Below are positions 47,089-61,329 of a stretch of DNA of 64,000 nt, one piece after another (the first letter of the stretch is position 1; each line of letters opens with the position of its first letter). This DNA is from Loxodes magnus (Eukaryota > Ciliophora > Karyorelictea > Loxodida > Loxodidae). The notes under the pieces are model-generated. The model was not told the DNA's origin and searched no databases. It worked only from the letters and a program-made list of their open reading frames with translations. A program made the position numbers and the translations under genes. Location: the NCBI GenBank assembly GCA_946699065.1, contig CAMPDV010001450.1, forward strand, positions 1 through 64,000. Reading direction: 5' to 3'.

Positions 47089-49410
47089 ATATCAAACTTT
47101 TTAAAGTAATAAAACAATTTAAATTATATAAAACATCTTATATTTTAAACTTAATCTTTTTAATATTAAATTTAAAAATAATAAATTACTATATAATTAT
47201 ATTCATTATCAAAGCCAAATTAATAAATTTGGATGTATCATAAAATTAAGAAATTATGTTAAATAGATAAGATATGCTGACTATAAGTATATTGATTATT
47301 TATTAAAAGCATTCCTTCTAATGCATAAAAAATAATATAATTCTTTAATAATTAAATTAACAAGATGCATCTAATGTCTTTTCTTAAAAAAGAGTTAAAA
47401 TTAAATAGTGTGGATAGTTGTTACTCATGATATAACTAGTATTAGTTAATTATAGTTATTTACATCTATTAATTATTTAAAATTTATATATACAACTCAA
47501 TGAGAATGAAGTATAAAAGGTATGAAATTAATTCTAATAAAGCTAAAAAGTCCAAGCTCTATAATTAATTTATAGAATATATTTATTATCTCTTTGAATT
47601 TATTAAGTTGCTTCCTATGTAGCTTAAAAGATTTTAAAATTCAATTAGTAGCCAAGTTATTTATTAAAGTGATTTTTGCTGGTTTATAGAGATAAAAGAA
47701 GGCAAGAAAGTATAATATTTTTATATTTTTCTTTTTATTTAAAAAAATTGTTACCTTAATAAGCAAGAGCCAAATCTGTAAAATATTAGTTAAATTCTTA
47801 TTTAATTATAATACCTATTTATTAATTCAGTTCTGTATTATTTACAAAAATATATTAGCAGAGTAAATTTACCTAGAAGTTGAATGATCAACGATATCTA
47901 AAGAAAATTAAGTAAGGAAGAATAATTTAAACTTTAATATAAATTTTAAATTATAACTCTTATTATTAAACAACGTTTTTTTAAGTCTAAATAAAAATTA
48001 AGTCTATAACACTTCCAAAGTATACCATTAGTGTTTTAAATTTGGTTGTAATTTCATTACTAAAATTTAAAAATATTTGAATTTCTTTTATAAGAAGTGT
48101 TTACCTTCTTAGTTTAACTTTTTCACATAAAAGCTTGTATATTTTAATATATTTTATTAAATTTGATTAAAGCCTTTTAATAGCTATAAAGCAATTTTAT
48201 TCTATATGTGATATAATTAAAATAAGTAACTAATATATGGTAATTTCTAGTAAATAAAGCTATAAGATTTAGAATGTTAAAAGAATTTAAGTTATATCTT
48301 AATAAAATAAGAGATTATTATGCTTTTTATTGTTTTAATAATTCAGAACCCTCATATATAATATATTTTGCTAATATGATAATTATAACCTATTTCTTAC
48401 ATCTCATATCACTTTAATACAAATAATAAAATTTACCAAGCAAATAAAAAATCTTATAAAGCATTATTATAGATAGCTAGATATTAATTGATTGAAAATC
48501 TAAAGCTAAAGCTAAGATAGTTATTAGTATTAATTTTAATTTAAGAAAATCCTTTCTATAAACATATAATGATAATATAAAACTAAAACCCTTTTTATTA
48601 GTATAATAGATATATATAATTTAAAATACATAAGAGAATATTAATTGAAGATGCTTATATTTTCATAATATAGTAATAATAATATAAGATAGAAATCTAA
48701 ATAGTAGCAGCATACAAATATATTTGATATTTATAATAAAATTTAGAATTACTAAAAGTTATTCCTTTAATCTTTTAAATTTTAATAAACCTAAATCATT
48801 TTTGCTAGGCTTTTATTAAATTATTATATATTATTTTAATATTTTATAATGATGGAAAGTTAAATATTCTAAATAAAAGTCTTATTTTAAAGAGCATCTA
48901 AAAATAATTATAATGCCTATTATATAATTTTAGACCATAAGAGTAATAAGTTATATTATACTCTAGATATTAGATTAAATAGTAAAAATAAAGCGTAGTA
49001 GCTATATAATAAGTAGTGTATTTTAGATAAAACATAGCAATACTTTTTAGTCTTAGAGAAACTAAATAATTTATTAATAGTTTTTTATAGCTTAGATGCT
49101 CTATCTAAAATTATGATTATAGTCCTTAAATATTTGATCGATAGAATTAACTTAAAATCTAATTTTTATACTTACTTTATTATATAATTTGTTTTGATTT
49201 ATTCCAAATTAAAATAAGCTGCTGCTAATAAATCGAAGGTGTAAAATAATCTTTTCAAGTTATTTGAATTTTGATTTACTCCCAAGATAAAAATGTATAA
49301 TATAGGGGCTATAATATTTAATTATTTATTTTAAATAAAAGATGAAATAGCTTAATTACAAGTAATTTAAATCTAATTTAACTTAAATTTTGTTTAAATT
49401 ATTTTAAAAA
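47089..49410. other. AT-rich spacer containing the inner end of the right arm
   Basis: Counterpart of 16731-19043. No gene recognised. Near-identity to the left arm begins at about 47858. Confidence 0.6.
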
Positions 49411-51654
49411 ATGTCAGTGACAAAGGATTATTTGTCAGCTTTAGTATTCACCAACTTAGATTGGGTGTTAAGTGAGTTTGATATTACTAGGGAGAAAGCA
49501 AAATTTCTTGTTAGCGATTTAAAAATACTTCAAGACCTGGATTTTATTGTTTAAATAAAAAGAAAAATATTAAAGCTTTAAGGTTCGTAATCTAGGTATT
49601 AAATATCTGAAAAAGTAGGAATTCCTCTTAGTATAGTTAACTAAATAATTTCTGAATCAAGATCACTTAAGTAAGAAGAGGTATAAAATAACAAATAAAA
49701 AGATAACAAAATGTTAGAACATAGAAATAATAATTCTATACAATTAAATGATTAAAATCCTAATTAATAACGATAAAATATAAATAAAAAATTTAAAAAA
49801 AATTTAAAAATATAGGAAGATCTTCTTTAGTGCTACGAAGAGTTTTTAAAAGTAGAAGAAAAATAAGAAAATACTTAAAATAATAAAAAAAGACCAAGAA
49901 AAGAAATCAAGAAGGAAATAATAATTTTATCAGATTAGACAAAGCTAAATGCTATTTCTAAATAGGATCCTCAAAACTTATAAATAAGCATTTAAAATAT
50001 AAAATAAACTTAAAATAAAGAAATTGATTTATATTCTAAGATTTAAAGCTTCGAATAAAAAGAAGACTAAGAAAATTAATATAACTAAAGCTAATTATAA
50101 AATAAAGAAATAATTCGCTTAACTAAAAGTGGAATCGTTTTTAGAGAGTCGGAAGATAAATAATTATTTGCATGCTTATATTGTGATCAAATCTATAATG
50201 AGGGAATCGTTCTCTCAAAGCATTTCATAGATCATCATGCCTAAGAAAAATTAATTTATCTTTTCTGTCCCTTATGTTAGAATCTCACTTTTGAAAATAG
50301 TTCTTTATACAGCTCTCATTTAAAAGATCATCAAAGGCAAGGAGAAATTGTGAAATATACTTTATAACAAATAAAAACATTTTAATTCTATTAAACCAAA
50401 AAAATTAATTAATTAACCCAAAAAGAAAATAGCTTGGGAAAAGTAGAAAAGTAAGAAAAACTTTAAGGAAAACAAGAACCGGAAAAAATAGTAGAAGGTA
50501 AGATTGAGAATATTTCAAATGATAAGTCTATTCTTCTAATATAGACACGAAAACACTAGTGTGCTGAATGTGAGAAAAATTTTCAAGAAGAAGAATAATT
50601 TATTTTACATTAAAAAACGCACGAAAAGAAAAATTTAAATTACAGGCTTAAAACTAGCAAAACTTATGTAGAGTTATAAAGAGAAAATACTGCATTAAAA
50701 CACGGTACCATTATTTACAATGAAGATGATAGTGCTGCTTATAAATGTAAAGAATGCGAAAGTACATTCAAAACAAATAAAAAGTTGTAAAAACATTTCG
50801 ACAAGAACCATCCTAATGCTCAATTTAACACTATAAAATGCTTGGTATGTTAAGGTTAATTTAATGAGAGAAAAAATTTACTTAAACATTTAACTGGACA
50901 TTCACTTAAAGAATATAAGAAATTATAAATAACAGATTAACAGGAAGAAATTTAAATAAATAAAAAAAGTAAGATAGAAAAGGATATTTAATAAGAACTT
51001 AACTTACTAAAGGATGAAATAAAAATTGATATTAACGTCAAAATAAGTAGAATATAAGAAATAATAAAATCAAAAATAAAAGAAGAAATTATCAAAACTA
51101 ATATTTAATAGCAAATAAAAGAAGAAAAAGATAAAAACAGGAAACAAGATAGAAATAGCTAGGACAAAGATCGTGAAGATCTAAATTAGGACGAGTAAAA
51201 AATAAAAAATCATGCTCCATGAGAAATTCAAAAAGAGTAAGTATTAGATAAATTTACTAAAATTTAAGCAAAATAATTAAATTCAAGATAAAATTACTAA
51301 AATAAGCCACAAGAAACAAAATAATAAGAAATAGGATTTTAGAAATTTAGGAAAATAGTTGATTAAAGTAAAACAGGTTTAAATAAGCCAAAATAATTTA
51401 ACTACACAAAATAGATGAATTTTGAACATTTAAATAATAATTTTTATTTTCCAACTTAGAATAGTAGATAAATCATTTAATCAAGCTTATAACCAAGTTT
51501 TCATCCAAGCATGTATCCAAACTTAGTGAATCAGTATCAATAGAATTAATATGATGCAAGATTTCAGTTTCAGAGTATGTATTACCCTTATTACATGTCT
51601 CAATATCACTAAACAAAAATTTTATTTTTATTAATAAAATTTAAATTAATATGA
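49411..51654 (+). CDS. C2H2 zinc-finger protein A, right copy
   Basis: ATG at 49411. Residues 1-85 form a module shared with protein B (MSVTKDYLSALVFTNLDW, ending around KVGIPLSIVNQII). After a Gln/Asn/Lys linker come five C2H2 units: FACLYCDQIYN...HFIDHH, LFCPLCQNLTF...HLKDH, HQCAECEKNFQ...HQKTH, YKCKECESTFK...HFDKNH and IKCLVCQGQFN...HLTGH. An acidic/basic coiled region follows. TGA at 51220 (after NHAP) is in frame; the protein continues in the same frame to a Tyr-rich tail near 51600, whose homologue is kept in gene C. The next TGA is at 51652. Likely a nuclear DNA- or RNA-binding protein. Alternatively it ends at 51222 and the tail is 3' UTR. Confidence 0.75.
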
Positions 51655-54600
51655 ATAAATCATTATAATTTCTTAACAAAGATCATATATTATTATAAAT
51701 TATGTGATATCCTTTTATACAATATATTTGCTTGCAGTAGAAAAATAAAAAAATAATATTCAGAAGTATAAAAACTAATTTTTCACAACTTTATAAACTT
51801 AATTTCATAAGACGACAAAGATCCTTAGGTTTATTATACTTTAAATATTAAAGAACTTAACTATATTCTCTAAAACTTATCTTATTTATAATATATAAAA
51901 TGTAAATAAATTTCTAAAATACTAACTGATTAAAGTATACTAGTAATATATAACAAGCTTCTTAAAAGATAATAAGCTAGCTAGACTTAAAATTTATACC
52001 TTTTGTTAATTTTATTATATCTATTTTATCTTTATTAATAAATAACTTTATACAGCTAAAAGATGCAAAAATAATAAGAAAAAATATAAAATATCTATTT
52101 AAATTTAAGATAATAAAATAATATATTTCCTAAAGATAATTTTATTTATTTAAGTAAAAAGAGAACAAAGAAAGAATCTATATGAATAATACTTTGCTTT
52201 ATATTATAAGATTATGCTTAATTATTGCTATATTTATTTAAACTAATACTTATATAATACTGATTATTCTCAAAAGTATAAAATACTTTACTACTATTTA
52301 TCTTAATAGTTCTCTGTTAATTTTCAAGTATTAACATTGCAAAAGTATATTAGCTTAAGATATAAAAGATATTATATTTCTATAATCCTGTATACATTCA
52401 TAGTTAATCAATAGATCCTTTTATAATTAATAATTGATGCTAAGATAAATAAAAATAGAAAATTTAAATGTAAAAATTACCCAAAATATTTAAAAGAAAA
52501 TATGTATTTTTAGTAGATATTTATGAAAGGTTGCATTAACTCCAAGTTAGTCTCTTTTACATAATAATTAAAATGTATTTAAATTTAAAATCTCTTTATG
52601 GATCTTTGGTATTACATTTATACATTATTAAGATAAGTTAGTTTATTTTAAATGCGTAAAAGAGAAAATAATTTAAACTAGATATACAAATGATGAGAAA
52701 TTAGATATTAGAAATATATAAATAAAATTGTATAAAGCAGCATTAATTTAATATTTTTATTATTTAAGTGTTAGTTAAATTTAATTACTCTTTTGAATAG
52801 AAAGATTTAGAGTGATAATATTTAAAAATATAGTAAATCAAAAATAAACAAATAATAAAATAGGCTAAATAGCTTATTATATAGCTACTTGCTATTTTAG
52901 ATAGCTTATTAAGATAATTTGTTAGAATATAAAAATTATTTAGCAAAGAGTTCATGCTTATTAAGAAAAATGTAAGTAATGCATTTAAAACACTAATACA
53001 ATAAAATAAAGTTTACTAGACTTAAGAAAATCTAGAAGTGTTTATTAAAATAGCAAGCTATGTATTCTATAAAGAATCATATTTAAATAAAGAAATAATT
53101 AATAATTAAATTAAATATAGATAACTAAAGAAAATAAATTTATTCTAGAAAATTTATTAATAAACTAAAGTAAAATCATTAAATATGAAGCTTATTTCTA
53201 TCTTATTTTTATAAAAGGAGATATTAGTTAAAGCATATGCTATGAGAATAAATTAAATTAAATTAAATTAGAAAGATTTAAAATAAAAATATATTAAAAA
53301 AAAAAATTCCTTTGTAGATATAAAATAGCCTTCAATTTATCAATTTAAATCAAATATATAATTAACCAAAAGTTATTAATCCCTGCCACTTCAGAAAGAA
53401 AATTGTTAATAGCAAATATAAAGCTAGAGAAATAAAATATATTAAGATAAATTAAAAAAATAATTAAAGATAAAATTAAAAAATTACTTAAATAAATAGA
53501 AATAAAATAGATATTCTTCTAATTATTTTAAAAAATTTCATGTTCTAGAGTAAATTTAATTTTTAAGCAATCTTTTAAAATATGCTATTTTTCATGTTAC
53601 TTAAATTAAAAATATTTAGCAATAGAAGCTTATTATAGAGAAAGTAATTTTGCTAATAAATAAATTTTCTACAATCAAAATTATTTGATTACTTACTAAA
53701 TGTTAAACAATACTAAGCTTTTTAAGTTTTAATTTGGTTTAAATTAATAAAGTTTAAATAAGAGAAATAAAAAGATAATAAAAAAATAAATATAATCTAA
53801 TATTAACAGCAAGTTTAAGATAGATATTAAGTTTAGCAATTATTATAATATGTTTAATATTATTTTTACTTTAAATTATTTTCTTAGCTTTAGCAAACTA
53901 GATAAATATCTAAGTTATTAATAAGAAAATAATTTAATAAAAAATAATAAAATTATACAAATTTTATATTTATAAGGTATAATCGAATAATAACTTATTG
54001 GAGTATTTTAATACAAAAAGTAGAATAAAAAGATTTGACTGAAAACTTTTAACAAAATGCTTAAATTCTTTAAAATAAATAATAACCATGTAAAATATAT
54101 CACAAAAGAGAATATCTTACTTAATAAATTAGATATTTTCATCTGCAACTTGTAAATTCTTTAAGAGTCTTTCTTAGAACTGAAATCCATCAAGGGAATA
54201 TTATTTAATATTTAAATTAAACAAAATTAAAAATATATTGAGCTTATATAGCTAGAATTGGTAGATTTTTAAAATTCTTTCAAATAAACCTTATGTGAAA
54301 TCTAACTAAAAATTTAAATAGATCTGATTTGTATTAAAGTTATAAACTTACTAGATGATAAGAGTTATTTAATTAATAAAACTAAAATTATAAGATAAGA
54401 TTAATAGTTATAAATCTTAGGAAAATAGCTTATATTAAAAGTATGTCTTTATTATCAATTTTTTAGAAGTTTAATAACCTATTTTAAATTTAATTAATTC
54501 AGATTCTGCAAAGTATGAATAATCTTTTTTAATGAAAGAATCTTAATTAGTTAGTTTTTCTATTCTAATTGTAAACTTTTCTATATAAGTTTTGGAATTA

Positions 54601-55075
54601 ATTTAACAAAATGATAGCTATTAAATTATTTATTTTAAAATCCTATCTTAGTTTATTTATTTTATAGCTTATATTTAAAAATTCCATATGATAGTTTATT
54701 ATATATCATCTAATTTCTTTATTTATCTAGCACCTAAAGTTTAATTTAGTATATTGAATAATTTTATTCCAAACTTACCATTTTAATAAATTTTTCTATC
54801 TAAATAATTTATAAAATTTCTAAGTTTATCTATTTTGTTAAGGTAAGCAAATCTTAAATTGTTTTGCACTAAAAAGTTAGGGTTTATTTAATATAATCAG
54901 TTAATTAATAATAGTGGTAATTTATTTATGTAACTGAATAGAAAGTTTATCCCTGAATTTATAAGCTTTTATCTTTAATTTTTCTTAATAACTAAAGATT
55001 TATTTTTAAAGATATTTTTTAATTCTTTAGACTTAATTGATGAAATAAAATAATTATTTAAAATATAAGAATTTA
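51655..55075. other. long AT-rich intergenic stretch, right arm
   Basis: Mirror of 11063-14486; nothing recognised. The two zinc-finger genes converge on it. Confidence 0.6.
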
Positions 55076-57743
55076 TCAGTCATAATTAGGAGCATTTTAT
55101 TTTTAAAACATGGAATGATCTTGTATCTCCACTTTATCATCAAAATTATTGCTTTTTATCTAGTTTAAAAATCTCTATTTTTAGTTTATTTCATTTCTAA
55201 TTTATTCAAAGGTTAACTTCTCTAAATTACTAAAAGCTATTATTTAAAAAAATTTTAAGGATTAATAGTCCCTATTTGCTAGTATTAAGACGTTAAATCA
55301 ATTACAGGGACTTACTTAAAGTGCTTATCTTTAACGTTTTCTTCTAGGTCTATTTCCACTTTTTTTAAAGAGTTTCTATCTTTGAATGTAACTATTTTTC
55401 GATGATCGATTTCTTCACTTACTTTTTAATATTTTTAGATTTTATTTTCTATATTATTTTCATCTTAATTCAAATCTTATTTATTTCTTACTTATTTTTA
55501 TGATTTTTATTAATAATTGTTTGCTTATTTACTTTAACTACTAGTATAGCTATATTAATTCTCTAATTATATTACTTTTTGTTTTTTATAGTTAGTCTTT
55601 TTATATTGCGCAATTAATTAATTTTAATTAGAAAAATCTGATTAGTTGCATGCCTCGTATACATGAGTTTCCAAAGCTTAAACTGGAGTTTTCTCCTTCT
55701 TTTGATCATTTTAACTATGTTTTGATAAATGATCCATTAGATGTCTTTTCTTTATAAAATAATTTTCACAATGAGAACATTTTATAATATTTACTAGGGA
55801 TTTAATATGCTTTTCCTTAGAATTTGTTTATGAAATTTACTCCTATTAGGAATATTCTTAATATTCATTTAATTTCAGCTCTTATTTTTAGTTTTAATAA
55901 AGATCAATATTATTATGATAAATAGCTGCCTTTTACTCTTTTAGTTAATGATATTAGTCTTTTGTAATTAACTTATAATTTTAATTATTTTTGTTATGAA
56001 CTTCTAATTAATGTTGCTATAATCTTTTTATTTTGCTAAAAGTTTAGTCACATTCCAAGTATTAACATCTAAACTATTAAAACTAAAGAGTGGAATTTTT
56101 ATTGGAGCATTCTTTTTCAATTTAAAATTACTTTTATATTAAATATTTCCCTTTCAAAAATGAAAAATACCCAATTTAATTTTGCTAATTTTCTAATTAA
56201 ATGCACTAAGGTTTTTTACTTTTTGTTTTATCTTTAACTCTAGCCTTGAATGTTTTTAGTTGAAATTCTAAAATTTAGTTAAGATTGTATGCTATTATTT
56301 TTTGTTTTCTTTTATGAATATCCAAATGCTTTATATATAATTAATTATGTTAATAGAATCTATCTTTGCAAGAAGAACAATGTAACTTTATAAAATTTTT
56401 TTCTTAATGAATAAAAAAAAAATGACTTGTAAGATTCTTTTCATTTTCAAATTTTTCTCCACAATAAAGACATGCATATTTTAATCCATGCTTTTTAGTT
56501 TAAATTTCTATTCCAGTTCTAATTAATCTTATAATTTTGTATTTTTAAAGTTTTAAGATTCTTTCTTTTAGTTTATCTTCAGTATCTTTGTTTGATTATT
56601 TGATTTTTAGAAAAATTTAATTTGGTTCTATTTATTTTTGGATATTTTTGCTGGAATACTGTTGTAATTCAATTTTTTATTAATTATTTTCAATTAATGC
56701 TTGAGGTATATTTTTATTTTTTAAGTTTTATAACTCTTACTCTAAATATGGTGCTTAAATTATTTTCTTTTGTTTCTCTTCATTTTAAATGATTTTCATT
56801 ATTAAGCTTTATATATTTTAGATATTTTCCTGATTTATAGTATTGGACTATTTATTAAATATTATACTTTTAGTTTATTAATTATTATGTTCTTATTTTA
56901 TTAAAATTTCGCTCTTCTAATTTTATATAAAATAAGTTTTTTAACTTTTTATAATATCTTCCTCTAATTTTTTCTAACTTTTGAGAATATTGAATTATTT
57001 CTCTTTTCCTTAATTTCTTTTAAATTAAATATCAGTATTTTCTTATTTAATGCTTTCATATTTTTCTATATTTTTATATTTATCTTTAATCTTATTTTGC
57101 TATGCTGTTTAGATTATTTTAATTTCCTATTTTTAGCTTACATTCAAATTTTTCATAGTTTATTGTTTAATTTAAATTGATTCTTAGTTATTCTATTAAA
57201 GTTTTTCTAAATCTATTATCTCTACTTTATCTGATTTATTAATTTCATCATTTATATCTTATTTTTTTGGATTTTTCTTTTTATATATTCTTTATTTTTC
57301 TTTTTTTAAATCAAATAAATCTAGTTGGTCTAAAATTTCTTTCGAAGAGTTTTAATCTTTTTGATTAACTAGATTTAAATGTTTGGATTAAGAGATTTCT
57401 TATTAATAAATTTAAGTATTTAGAACTAAGTATCTTCAGAGTCAGATTAATTCTCATCTAGTTAAGTATTAATATCATTAATAGTTTATTAATTTGCTTA
57501 GTTTAGAATGCAGTTAATAACGCTTAGAGGAAGTCCTATCTGCTAAGAGATTTGAATCTTAGAATAACTCTTTTTCATATTAATGATTTTCTATTTAGTA
57601 ACCCTAATAAAATCCATATTTTTTAGACTTTCAAAGTCACAAACTATTTAATCTGCCTGCTCTTAAGTAATATCAAATTGCTTTAAAGCTCATTTTGCAT
57701 CAGTAAAGATTAAAGCTGCCAAACATTCTTTCACCACTGACAT
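55076..57743 (-). CDS. C2H2 zinc-finger protein B, right copy
   Basis: Mirror of 8395-11062. Starts MSVVKECLAALIFTDAK then TGA at the Trp18 position. The T-run in finger 1 has one more T than the left copy, giving CLYCGEKF...HFFFIH in frame (C-x2-C-x12-H-x4-H). The total length equals the left copy, so this arm lacks one base somewhere upstream that I could not place; the gene may therefore be broken at a different point. It ends NAPNYD, then TGA TAA. A short intron is needed near the 3' end, as in the left copy. Confidence 0.6.
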
Positions 57744-58749
57744 TTGAATTATAATTTAAATATAAGGGTAATTAAATCTAAGCAACTTAGATGTCTTAAA
57801 TAATTTAAGTATTTATTGATAAAAGCTATTATAAATATTAAATCATATACTCCTAATCCAACCTTTATAGCTACTAAAAGAAAATTTATTTTAGAAACTA
57901 TTTAAATTATTTCATTATTACGAATTAAAATTGTATCAAATTAAGTGAAAGTATTTTAATTAAAATTTATCTTGCTTAAGAGAGATCTTTGATTTATTTT
58001 TAAGATAAAAGGAGATAAATTTAATTAGAAGAGCTTAATTAGAAAAGTTTATTTTTTTCTTTGTTTAATTATACATTTTTGCTTGTGGAAAGTTAAGCAA
58101 AATTGTATCCTAGCTTTTAAGCTCTACAATTTGTTGGTAATTCACATTTAAATTTAAAAATATTCTAATTTTTTATTTCTAGAACTATAAAATAAATTTA
58201 ATAATCTGAATCAAAAATAAGGATAAAGCATGAATTTAGTGGATTATCAGCTTATTTATATTTCTCTAAAATTAAGATAGTTTATTATAACTTTCGTTGC
58301 TGCTACTTAATCAAATTTACTTAATAGATAAATTAAAAAATAAGGAGATAAAAGTTTACTTAGTAAGTTTATGATTGCAATATAAATTTGCTAAATTTAA
58401 ATTTCTTTTGTAAATAACTAAAAATACGTTTAATAGCATTTTATTTTACTTTTGTATATTTTAAAATTATGCTTGATATATTTACATAATCATTCCTTTT
58501 ATTTTCATAAATGTTTTTCAATAAATCCTTTGAGGAAAACCCTAGAAATTATTCTAAATAGATTAATTTATTAAAATTAAAGTTTTAGTTAAAAATTTAA
58601 ATATTGGCTAGCATATAATATATAGCCTTAAGAGTTAAAGATAGATTTACTTGATAAGCAAATTAATAAAATCTAAGAACTTTAGATGAAAGTAGAATAC
58701 TAAATATAATTAGGTAAATTAATTTCTCTCAAAGGTATTAAAAGTTCTA
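57744..58749. other. AT-rich spacer
   Basis: Mirror of 7331-8394. No motif recognised; presumed 5' region of zinc-finger gene B. Confidence 0.5.
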
Positions 58750-59530
58750 GCGTAAATTTAATTAAAAAATGTTTAATTTGAAAGGAGAAGATAAATCTAT
58801 ATTGATGAAAAATTGCATCATTTAATATTTTAGCTCCTAATAAAATTCAACTATATAATCCTTGGCCAAAGTCACAGTCAGAAACAACTAAAATTTTGAA
58901 ATAAAATTTAGCTAAATTTGTTAGAAATCTTTCTGAGGAGAAAAAGACTAAGTAAATTTTTTAAAGCAATAAAAGGAAAGAATTATAGAAAAAATTAAAA
59001 TTGATGATAAATTGGAATTTTTCCTTAGCCAGACAAGTCAAAAAAATCAGGCCAACTGACTGAAGATTTTAATGAAATACTTAAAATAAAGTGTAAGATA
59101 GAAGCTAAATATTATTATTATTTATAAGCAGTAGAACAAAGCTCTTTTGAGTAATAAATAGCAAAACTAAATAAACTAAAAGTGAATATAAAGAAATTTT
59201 ATCAATAATAATAAGATAAAGGTTATAAAAACTAAAATATCTCTTTGAAAAAATTAAAGAAGCTTAATTAGAAAGATAATTATAGAGTAATTATAAATTA
59301 TCGCCTTAAATTAATTTTTCTCTTAACTCAATTAACAATTGATTGTCATTTAAAAATTTAAATTAATAATAAAAAGCAAATGAATATACTTCAAGCAATA
59401 AATTTCTTATTTATAAATAATTTAAAGATGTTTAGATTGTACTTATATATTATAAAATTAGTTTTAAGATAAAATTCCTGAAAAATAGCTCAAATAAAAA
59501 GAATAAAAAAGTAAATAAAATATGTCTCAT
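58750..59530 (+). pseudogene. degenerate gene fragment, right copy
   Basis: Same blocks as the left fragment: PWPKSQSETTKILKQ, then KLEFFLSQTSQKNQ and, after a frame change, LTEDFNEILKIKCKIEAK and LQAVEQSSFEQQIAKLNK. Unknown family. Confidence 0.25.
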
Positions 59531-59727
59531 TATTCAAAGATTCTTAGCCCTATAATAAAAATTATTAAAGGTATTAAATTAACTAGAAATAAAAATAATC
59601 TAAAATGCTAATAAAAGTTAGTATCCAATCTTTAAATAAAAAAACCCGTTTATAGTAATTAATAAAAGTTAAAGTTAGTTAAAAAGCTTTGTTAAAGCCA
59701 TATTAGTCAGCCATTTGATCTATTCTA

Positions 59728-60304
59728 TCAGCTTGTCTCCATTAGTTTGTCATGAATTCCTACTAGGCTTAGTTAGGCAGTATAGCACTTCATTAGTGCA
59801 CCATCTTTTAATATTCTGAATAGTTTTGATCTTGCACGTAGCATTCCTAATTATTTATCCAAGGATTAAGATTTGAATTAAAGAATTTTTTTCTATAAAT
59901 GTTTCCGCTTTATGTTGGATATATCCTAAATAATTGTCTAAAAATATCTTATTTATTCTTTCTTTAAATTTCACTTAGTTAGTAGCAGTATTTTCATTGG
60001 TGTTATTTATTGCACACGTAGCATTTTATTCTTTTTTAAACTATTATTCCTGTTACCCTTATTTAATTTAAATTTACTAGTTATTTTAAATAAACGTTTA
60101 CTGTTTATTTTAATTTGAGGCTTCATTTTCTATTTGAGTTTGTGTCGGAAGTTTTTTTATTTCTGGATTTCCAAGTGGTTAATGTTCGTTATATCAATCA
60201 TATTTCTCACTTTCACTCATTGTAATTATTTAGCTTTTTTATTTTTTAGAGAATTTTCCTGTTTAAATATTTTGTACAAAGTTCTGTTATTTCTTAGAAG
60301 CCAT
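59728..60304 (-). pseudogene. coiled-coil ORF1-like protein, right copy
   Basis: ATG at 60304, MASKKQQNFVQNI. The frame through MSESEKYD-W-YNEHQPLGN is intact here (TGA at the Trp), unlike the left copy. An internal deletion of about 222 bp removes the coiled-coil core between KLPTQTQ and IENEASN in frame. Near the end an extra A shifts the frame away from the left-arm C terminus. The 3' DNA keeps the shared retroelement motif at about 59770-59800. Confidence 0.5.
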
Positions 60305-60599
60305 TTTATATATAATTTTTTATAATAAATATTTCTTAGTTTATTCTATAATAATGAATTATAGTGATTCCACCTTTATTAAGTTCATTACTGTTTTAAA
60401 ATTTATTAATTTGCTAAATATTATTCTTCCAATCTTATTCTCGATCATCTTCTTTTAATATATATCTGCCTGTGCTGCGTCAACCCTTTTTAATACAGTA
60501 TCTTGCTTCAGTCAAGTTCGATTTCAGTTATATTTAATAAAATGATTTCTACGTTGAATAAAGAAAAGATATAGATAACCCTCAATCTTAGCAACTAAA

Positions 60600-61244
60600 A
60601 TGAATTACAAAATTATACTAAGAAAATAAAGATACTAAAATTAAGTCAATAAATCAAACGAAAAAATTAAAAGTCTACTATAAAATGCTGTGAAGATTCA
60701 ACAGGACAATAATTAACTAAAAAGAGAAATTAGCAATAAGCCTGAATATAAGGAAGCGAATATGAGATTATCATAAGTATAAGGAAAGCTTACAAGATTA
60801 CAGACAAACATAATCAATTTATTTAAGGAACAAACTCAATGGAGATAATATGAACATTGAGACAGAATAAATACCAACTTATAAATAGAGAAGAAATCTA
60901 GTCGTTGATTTTGCAAGATAAAAGGACACTTTATAAGATAATGCTGATAATTTATGAAAAAGCAATAGATAGAAGTAATAAACTATGGAAAAAACTGAAT
61001 TAACTATATTGCATGCAATAAGGACAAATTTTTTGAAGAAAATCATACTAAGGATTAGAACTACATGAAGCAACAAGAAGCAAACAATATTACAATGAAG
61101 AAGATATTAGAAGAAGCATAAGGGCGTATCATACCACAAGAGGAAGAAGAAAAATAAGCATTAGAAAAAGAAGAGTAAGAAATATATGAGCAAGTTTGTA
61201 GGAATCAACAAGAGTTCTATAAGAATAAATACAATGAAACTTGA
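60600..61244 (+). CDS. gag-like zinc-knuckle protein B, right copy (intact)
   Basis: ATG at 60600 to TGA at 61242-61244, 215 codons with no indel. The N-terminal half is coiled coil (SNEKIKSLLQNAVKIQQDNN). A zinc knuckle follows, read as RWFCKIKGHFIRQCW with two TGA-encoded Trp around it, in the W-F-C...C-W arrangement usual for retroviral-type knuckles, though the first Cys is Arg. A second coiled coil rich in Glu and Gln ends EFYKNKYNET. The left copy is frameshifted, so this arm preserves the gene. Convergent with zinc-knuckle gene A. Role inferred: nucleic-acid-binding gag/ORF1-like protein. Confidence 0.55.
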
Positions 61245-61329
61245 AGTGGTTAGTTTAGCAAAGGCAGAGCTACTATGCTAAATTATCATTATTATAGGTT
61301 TCTTCTTATTTGAACAAATGCAATTTTCA

